Assembly (NCBI GenBank): GCA_021820845.1
Contig: JAKADC010000007.1
Span: 1 to 64,000 of the forward strand
Origin: Pseudomonadota bacterium
Lineage (GTDB): Bacteria; Pseudomonadota; Gammaproteobacteria; Burkholderiales; Thiobacillaceae
Direction of reading: 5' to 3'
Length of the DNA stretch: 64,000 nt
Positions within the stretch are counted from its first letter, which is position 1, and the number at the start of each line of letters is the position of its first letter. The notes beneath the pieces are model-generated. The model had not been told where the DNA came from and ran no database searches. It saw only the letters and a program-made list of their open reading frames with translations. The position numbers and the translations under genes were made by a program. Positions 59,290 through 64,000 of the stretch are shown here, in pieces.

Positions 59290-59553
59290 CTATTTGAAGA
59301 AGGCGTGGCCGAGCAGATCCCGTTTTTCCTCGGCCGGGGCGGTGCGCGCGGCGTTCGGGCCTTGCTTCAGATTTCCGCGCACTTCGGCGCGGTTGACGGC
59401 CATGATCAGTTCGGTCGCGACGACGCGCGCCTGATGCGGCGTGAGGTCGAGTTCGCATCCGTGCGACCGCAGCGTGACCACCACACGGTTGCGGCCGTGG
59501 GCGCCTTCCTTGAGGGTGATGTCCAGCGCGTTGCCGGGCTCGAGTTCGATCAT
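59290..59553 (-). CDS. Small protein of unknown function
   Basis: 87 residues from an ATG with AAGGAG 7 bases upstream. The N-terminal part looks like a small beta sheet ([31 protein letters not shown]), followed by a helix ([18 protein letters not shown]) and a charged tail. No signal or membrane segment. I do not recognise the family. The good ribosome site and the downstream terminator argue that it is a real gene. Confidence 0.65.
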   Translation of the reverse strand: MIELEPGNALDITLKEGAHGRNRVVVTLRSHGCELDLTPHQARVVATELIMAVNRAEVRGNLKQGPNAARTAPAEEKRDLLGHAFFK

Positions 59554-59894
59554 CTCCGCATCTCCTTGTGTTGCGCGTACCAGGACTCGAGCATGGCCCA
59601 TGCCAGTTCCCCTTGCGCCGCGCGGGCTGCAAAACCGCGTCAACGGCGGCCGGCGCCGGGCGTGCGCGAAGGCTGACGCGCGCCGCCTTGACGAATGTGA
59701 CGAAGCCTCGTCGGCAGCGTGGGCGGATTCATCGATTTCGCAGCCCGCGCCGATGGTGGAGAATCGAGGAACATCGTCAGCACGGGCGCCCGGTGGGGGT
59801 GAAACCACGGCGTCGCCACCGGGTCTATTGGAGACGGCCCCGGCGTTGCGTCCCCTTCCTGGCGCCCCCGCTTTTTCTTCGAGAGGATCCGGTC
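59554..59894. other. Divergent intergenic region upstream of msrP (341 bases)
   Basis: GC-rich and without a supported gene, although frames remain open by composition. A GAGAGGATCC ribosome site precedes msrP. I found no convincing promoter pair or operator. Confidence 0.5.
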
Positions 59895-60832
<938 letters not shown>

Positions 60833-60833
<1 letters not shown>

Positions 60834-61483
60834 TGGGTGCGGCATGGCGCAGCCCGAAGCCGTGGCTGTTCGCCGTATGCCTGCTGCCGCTGGGTCGGCT
60901 GCTCGGACTCGGCGCGACCGGCGGTCTGGGCGCGAATCCGATCGAGTTCATCACCCATTCCACCGGCACATGGGCGCTGGTCGGACTGCTGCTGACGCTG
61001 TCGATTACGCCGCTGCGGCGACTGACCGGACGGACCGAACTCATCCGCTACCGGCGCATGCTCGGGCTGTTCGCGTTCTTTTATGCCGGCCTGCATTTCG
61101 TGACCTATATCTGGCTCGACCAATTCTTCGATCTGGCGGGCATCGGCAAGGACATCGTCAAGCGTCCTTTCATCACGGTGGGTTTCGCTGCCTTCGTCAT
61201 GCTCGTCGCGCTCGCGGCGACTTCGACGCACGCGATGATGCGCCGCCTCGGCCGCCGCTGGCAGCAACTGCATCGGCTGATTTATCCGGCCGCGCTGCTG
61301 GGCGTCGTTCACTATGGGTGGCTGGTAAAAAAGGACGTGACGCAGCCCCTGTGGTTCGGGGCGGTGCTTGCTCTCCTCCTGGTCTTGCGTCTGCCGTGGA
61401 GCCGGAATGCGCTGTCCGCCGCGCGGGGAACGCGTGACGCCGGCCAGGCCGTGAAGGCGGCGGCGCGGATGCCCCAGAGATAA
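60833..61483 (+). CDS. msrQ: MsrPQ haem-binding membrane subunit MsrQ
   Basis: 216 residues with about six membrane helices. Family segments are NPIEFITHSTGTWAL, LGLFAFFYAGLHFVTYI and WQQLHRLIYPAALLGVVHY, the last two carrying haem-ligand histidines. It delivers electrons from quinol to MsrP. Start shares a base with the msrP stop. Confidence 0.95.
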
Positions 61484-61520
61484 GTGGATAAAAACCGGGC
61501 GGGGCCGCGCGGCGTCCAAT

Positions 61521-61546
61521 AAAAAACGGGGGACAAGCCCCCGTTT
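61521..61546 (-). terminator. Terminator of the histone H1-like gene
   Basis: AAACGGGGG (61524-61532) pairs with CCCCCGTTT (61538-61546) around a 5-base loop. In the minus direction the stem is followed by a T-run (six T including stem bases). In the plus direction only three T follow, so it may also weakly end the msrPQ transcript. Confidence 0.8.
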
Positions 61547-61569
61547 CAGATTGGGCAGTGCCCGACCTG

Positions 61570-62262
61570 TTAGAGCCCGAAAGGCTTGATGACCGGTACC
61601 GCCGGTGCGGGGGCAGGCGCAGGAGCCGGCGCAGGTTTGACGACCGGAGCCGCCTTCTTCACTGCGGGCTTCTTCGCCGGGGCCGCTTTCTTGGCTACGG
61701 GTTTCGCAGCGGGCTTCTTGGCCGCCGGCTTGGCAGCGGCTTTCCGGGCTACGGGCTTGGCTGCCGGTTTTTTGGCGGCTGCCTTTTTAGCCGGTGCGGC
61801 CTTCTTGGCTGCCGGTTTCTTGACCGCGGGCTTCCTGGCCGGTGCCGCCTTCTTGGCTGCCGGTTTTTTGGCGACTGCCTTTTTAGCCGGTGCGGCCTTC
61901 TTGGCTGCCGGTTTCTTGACCGCGGGCTTCCTGGCCGGTGCCGCCTTCTTGGCTACCGGTTTTTTGGCGGCTGCCTTTTTAGCCGGTGCGGCCTTCTTGG
62001 CTGCCGGCTTGGCGGCGGCCTTGCGGGCTACCGGCTTGGCTGCCGGTTTTTTCGCGGCAGGCTTCTTGGCGGTTGCGGCCTTCTTGGCTGCCGGCTTGGC
62101 GGCGGCCTTGCGGGCTACCGGCTTGGCTGCCGGTTTTTTGACTGCGGGCTTCTTGGCCGGTGCGGCCTTCTTGGCTGCGGGTTTCTTGACTGCGGCCTTT
62201 TTAGCCGGTGCGGCTTTTTTGGCTGCCGGTTTTTTGGCGGCGGGTTTCTTTGCTGTTGCCAT
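61570..62262 (-). CDS. Histone H1-like Lys/Ala/Pro-rich repeat protein
   Basis: 230 residues from an ATG with AAGGAG 8 bases upstream. Nearly the whole chain is tandem KKPAAKKAAPA-type repeats, ending in a Pro/Ala tail (KPAPAPAPAPAPAVPVIKPFGL without further Lys). Such AlgP/HctB-like proteins are intrinsically disordered and bind DNA through lysines. The DNA itself is repetitive, so copy number may vary between strains. Function here (nucleoid compaction or regulation) is inference. Confidence 0.88.
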   Translation of the reverse strand: MATAKKPAAKKPAAKKAAPAKKAAVKKPAAKKAAPAKKPAVKKPAAKPVARKAAAKPAAKKAATAKKPAAKKPAAKPVARKAAAKPAAKKAAPAKKAAAKKPVAKKAAPARKPAVKKPAAKKAAPAKKAVAKKPAAKKAAPARKPAVKKPAAKKAAPAKKAAAKKPAAKPVARKAAAKPAAKKPAAKPVAKKAAPAKKPAVKKAAPVVKPAPAPAPAPAPAVPVIKPFGL

Positions 62263-62562
62263 TTGACACTCCTTAGAAGTTGAACACATTCGCTTGTCAC
62301 TACAGCTTGATGCCACGTGCAGTCAGAATTTGCACTTCCAAAGCGTGGTACCGACAGGCGACCAACTTGCCCGAAACCCGCTGGATACGGGCGATACCGA
62401 GGCTCCGCTTGGTGAGCCTCATTCTAGTTACTTTTGCGGGGCGTTCAATGAATTGTCAAGCTTCCGCGGGAAGAATCCGGCAAAAATTGTCGCAGTCAAG
62501 CAAAATGTATCGATTCGATACTAATAACGCGGAAAAGCCGCGGTTGTTCGATCCGGCGAAAG
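62263..62562 (-). other. Leader and intergenic region of the H1-like gene (300 bases)
   Basis: No gene is seen. It holds the promoter at 62448-62421, a roughly 150-base transcribed leader with a 7-bp hairpin (GAGGCTC/GAGCCTC, 62420-62399) almost at the RNA 5' end, and a short GC hairpin at about 62527-62545 that may end the lysA transcript. It is less GC-rich than the surrounding genes. Confidence 0.6.
62421..62448 (-). promoter_or_regulatory. Sigma-70-like promoter of the H1-like gene
   Basis: On the minus strand TTGAAC (62448-62443) and TAGAAT (62426-62421) are separated by 16 bases. Transcription would start near 62414, leaving a leader of about 150 bases before the ATG. Confidence 0.65.
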
Positions 62563-63807
62563 TCAATAAACAAGCCGCTCTCCGGCGATCATGGCCTGTT
62601 GCGTTTCGCGCTCGCGGATGAGGTGGATTGCATTCTTGTCGATCAGCACTTCCGCTGCGCGAGGGCGCGAATTGTAGTTCGATGCCATGCTCATGCCGTA
62701 GGCACCCGCGGAAAGAAGCGCCAGGATGTCCCCTTCCTCGACCACCAGGTCGCGCGCGAACCCAAGAAAGTCGCCGGTTTCGCAGATGGGCCCGACGATG
62801 TCGTAGCGGCGGGCTGGCGCCTGCCGTTGAACGACGGCGACGATGTCGTGGTACGCGTCGTAAAGGGCCGGCCGCATCAGATCGTTCATCGCCGCGTCGA
62901 CGATCGCGAAATTCCGGTCTTCGCCCGGCTTCAGGTACTCGACGCGGGTGAGGAGCAGGCCGGCATTGCCCACGAGCGAACGCCCCGGCTCCAGCAGCAG
63001 CTTCTCGCGGCGGCCGGCAAAGCGCGTCGCCAGCATGCGGCCGTACGCGGCGAGGTCGGGCGGCGTCTCGTCGCGGTAGCGGATGCCGACGCCGCCGCCG
63101 AGATCGATGTGATGCAGGGCGATGCCTTCGGCGGCCAGCCCGTCGACCAGCGCGAACACGCGGTCGGCCGCATCGGCGAGCGGCGACAGATCGGTCAGCT
63201 GGGAGCCGATATGGCAGTCGACTCCCGTGACCTTCAGGTTGGGGAGGCTCGCGGCCAGGCGGTACAGCGCGGGCGCATCGGCGATCGGCACCCCGAACTT
63301 GTTCTCCTTGAGGCCGGTCGAGATGTAGGGGTGCGTCTTCGGGTCGACGTCCGGATTGACGCGGAACGAGACCGGGGCGACGGTGCCGAGTTCGCCTGCC
63401 ACGCGGTCGAGCCGGTGCAGCTCGCTGACCGACTCGACGTTGAAGCAGAGGATTCCGGCCTGGAGCGCGGCGCGCATCTCGTCCGCCGTCTTGCCGACGC
63501 CGGAGAACACGACCTTGCCCGGGTCGCCGCCGGCGGCCAGCACACGGGCCAGTTCGCCGCCGGAGACGATGTCGAAGCCCGCGCCCAGGCGGGCGAAGAG
63601 GTTGAGGATCGCCAGGCTGGAGTTGGCCTTGACCGCGTAGCAGATGAGGTGCGGGATGGCGGCGAATGCCTCGGTGTAGCTTTCGTAGGCGGCCTCGAGC
63701 GCCTGCCGGGAATAGACGTAGAGGGGCGTGCCGAAACGTTGGGCGAGGGTGTCCAGCGCCACGTCCTCGAGGTGGAGGCGGCCGTCGATGCGATGCAGGG
63801 TGTTCAC
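62563..63807 (-). CDS. lysA: Diaminopimelate decarboxylase
   Basis: 414 residues from a GTG at 63807 that overlaps the lptM stop (GTGA). The PLP lysine is K60 in CYAVKANSS. Other family motifs are HIGSQLTD, LGGGVGI, EPGRS and GPICETGDFL. It makes lysine from meso-diaminopimelate in the last step of the pathway. A longer frame upstream lies inside lptM. Confidence 0.97.
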   Translation of the reverse strand: MNTLHRIDGRLHLEDVALDTLAQRFGTPLYVYSRQALEAAYESYTEAFAAIPHLICYAVKANSSLAILNLFARLGAGFDIVSGGELARVLAAGGDPGKVVFSGVGKTADEMRAALQAGILCFNVESVSELHRLDRVAGELGTVAPVSFRVNPDVDPKTHPYISTGLKENKFGVPIADAPALYRLAASLPNLKVTGVDCHIGSQLTDLSPLADAADRVFALVDGLAAEGIALHHIDLGGGVGIRYRDETPPDLAAYGRMLATRFAGRREKLLLEPGRSLVGNAGLLLTRVEYLKPGEDRNFAIVDAAMNDLMRPALYDAYHDIVAVVQRQAPARRYDIVGPICETGDFLGFARDLVVEEGDILALLSAGAYGMSMASNYNSRPRAAEVLIDKNAIHLIRERETQQAMIAGERLVY

Positions 63808-63929
63808 TGGGAGGTCCGTTGCGGTGCGGAGGGATTTTCGGGAAGATACAGGGGACCCTTGAAGCCGCAGGCCGTCAGACCAAGGCCGCACAGCACGAGG
63901 GACACCATACACAGAGTGCGCAATTTCAT
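63804..63929 (-). CDS. lptM: LptM (YifL-like) small lipoprotein
   Basis: 41 residues. The short signal ends LGLTAC (acyl-Cys21), directly followed by the diagnostic CGFKGPLYLP block. The gene precedes lysA in many proteobacteria, exactly as here. In E. coli LptM assists maturation of the LptD/LptE lipopolysaccharide translocon at the outer membrane. It overlaps the lysA start by GTGA. Confidence 0.92.
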   Translation of the reverse strand: MKLRTLCMVSLVLCGLGLTACGFKGPLYLPENPSAPQRTSQ

Positions 63930-63953
63930 GCGCGAAATGTTAGCACGGGGCAC

Positions 63954-64000
63954 ATGATGCAAAGCGAATCCAATCCGGCCGGGCCGAGCGAAGCCGAATT
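63954..64000 (+). CDS. Start of a divergent gene, probably cyaY (cut by window end)
   Basis: An ATG pair at 63954 and 63957 opens a frame that runs to the window edge, reading MQSESNPAGPSEAEF. In many betaproteobacteria the iron-binding frataxin gene cyaY diverges from lptM-lysA, and EF near the N-terminus fits. Too little is visible to name it with confidence. Confidence 0.4.
   Translation, partial: MMQSESNPAGPSEAE

Noticed and set aside
61558-62283. Two glycine- and alanine-rich plus-strand frames (one resembling a Gly/Phe repeat protein)
   Set aside because: They are the antisense of the Lys/Ala repeat gene; repeats keep every frame open. The minus strand has the ribosome site and terminator.

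Overview
The window is a gene-dense, high-GC stretch of a chromosome with no phage, transposon, CRISPR array, rRNA or tRNA that I can see. Its gene content and order are those of a betaproteobacterium. Markers are the ResB/CcsA cytochrome c system with cytochrome c4 beside engB-hemB, the aroQ-accB-accC-prmA block, the PilMNOPQ-aroK block, the UbiE-UbiJ-UbiB block, the two-subunit glycine decarboxylase and the PEP-CTERM regulators PrsK/PrsR. The split GcvP, the sulfurylase-like/APS-kinase fusion and the autotroph-style pyk-fba pair make me think of a Thiobacillus-like chemolithoautotroph. That genus-level guess is inference, not something the sequence proves.

Layout. 1-1.7 kb: end of pyruvate kinase and class II fructose-bisphosphate aldolase, closed by a terminator. 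1.7-12.8 kb: mostly envelope and lipid functions, namely an MscS channel, Rep helicase with a glutaredoxin-like protein, ApaH, a pair that looks like ornithine-lipid synthesis (OlsB, OlsA), a SlyB-like lipoprotein, a PfkB kinase, a zinc phospholipase C-like protein, a PAP2 phosphatase with a glycosyltransferase, and diacylglycerol kinase. 12.4-18.4 kb: a glycine-cleavage operon led by a tandem glycine riboswitch with its own terminator, and interleaved with thiol peroxidase and a DUF3144-like protein. 18.4-27.5 kb: a long leftward series (cytochrome c4; ResB, CcsA, TlpA-like; AroQ, AccB, AccC, PrmA, a zinc-ribbon membrane protein). 27.6-29.4 kb: engB and hemB, separated by a candidate leftward small RNA with anti-Shine-Dalgarno loops. 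29.5-36 kb: PrsR/PrsK, a small protein of unknown function translationally coupled to PBP1A, and PBP1A. 36.4-42.1 kb: pilMNOPQ and aroK. 42.2-44.9 kb: a DHH phosphoesterase and the sulfurylase-like/APS-kinase fusion. 44.9-49.2 kb: ubiE-ubiJ-ubiB and a sodium symporter. 49.3-51.4 kb: phoB-phoR behind a three-unit Pho box. 51.5-57.9 kb: a giant FAD/Fe-S oxidase with a HIT protein, a DUF808 membrane protein and NadA. 58-61.5 kb: Hda, a thioredoxin, a small unknown and MsrPQ. 61.5-64 kb: a histone H1-like Lys/Ala repeat protein, LysA with the tiny lipoprotein LptM, and the first codons of a divergent gene, probably cyaY.

Many neighbouring genes overlap by four bases (ATGA or GTGA), which implies translational coupling and decided several start codons. 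The features I consider most worth checking are the small RNA at 28.2-28.4 kb, the altered sulfurylase active site fused to an intact APS kinase beside a DHH phosphoesterase, and the unknown protein coupled to PBP1A.
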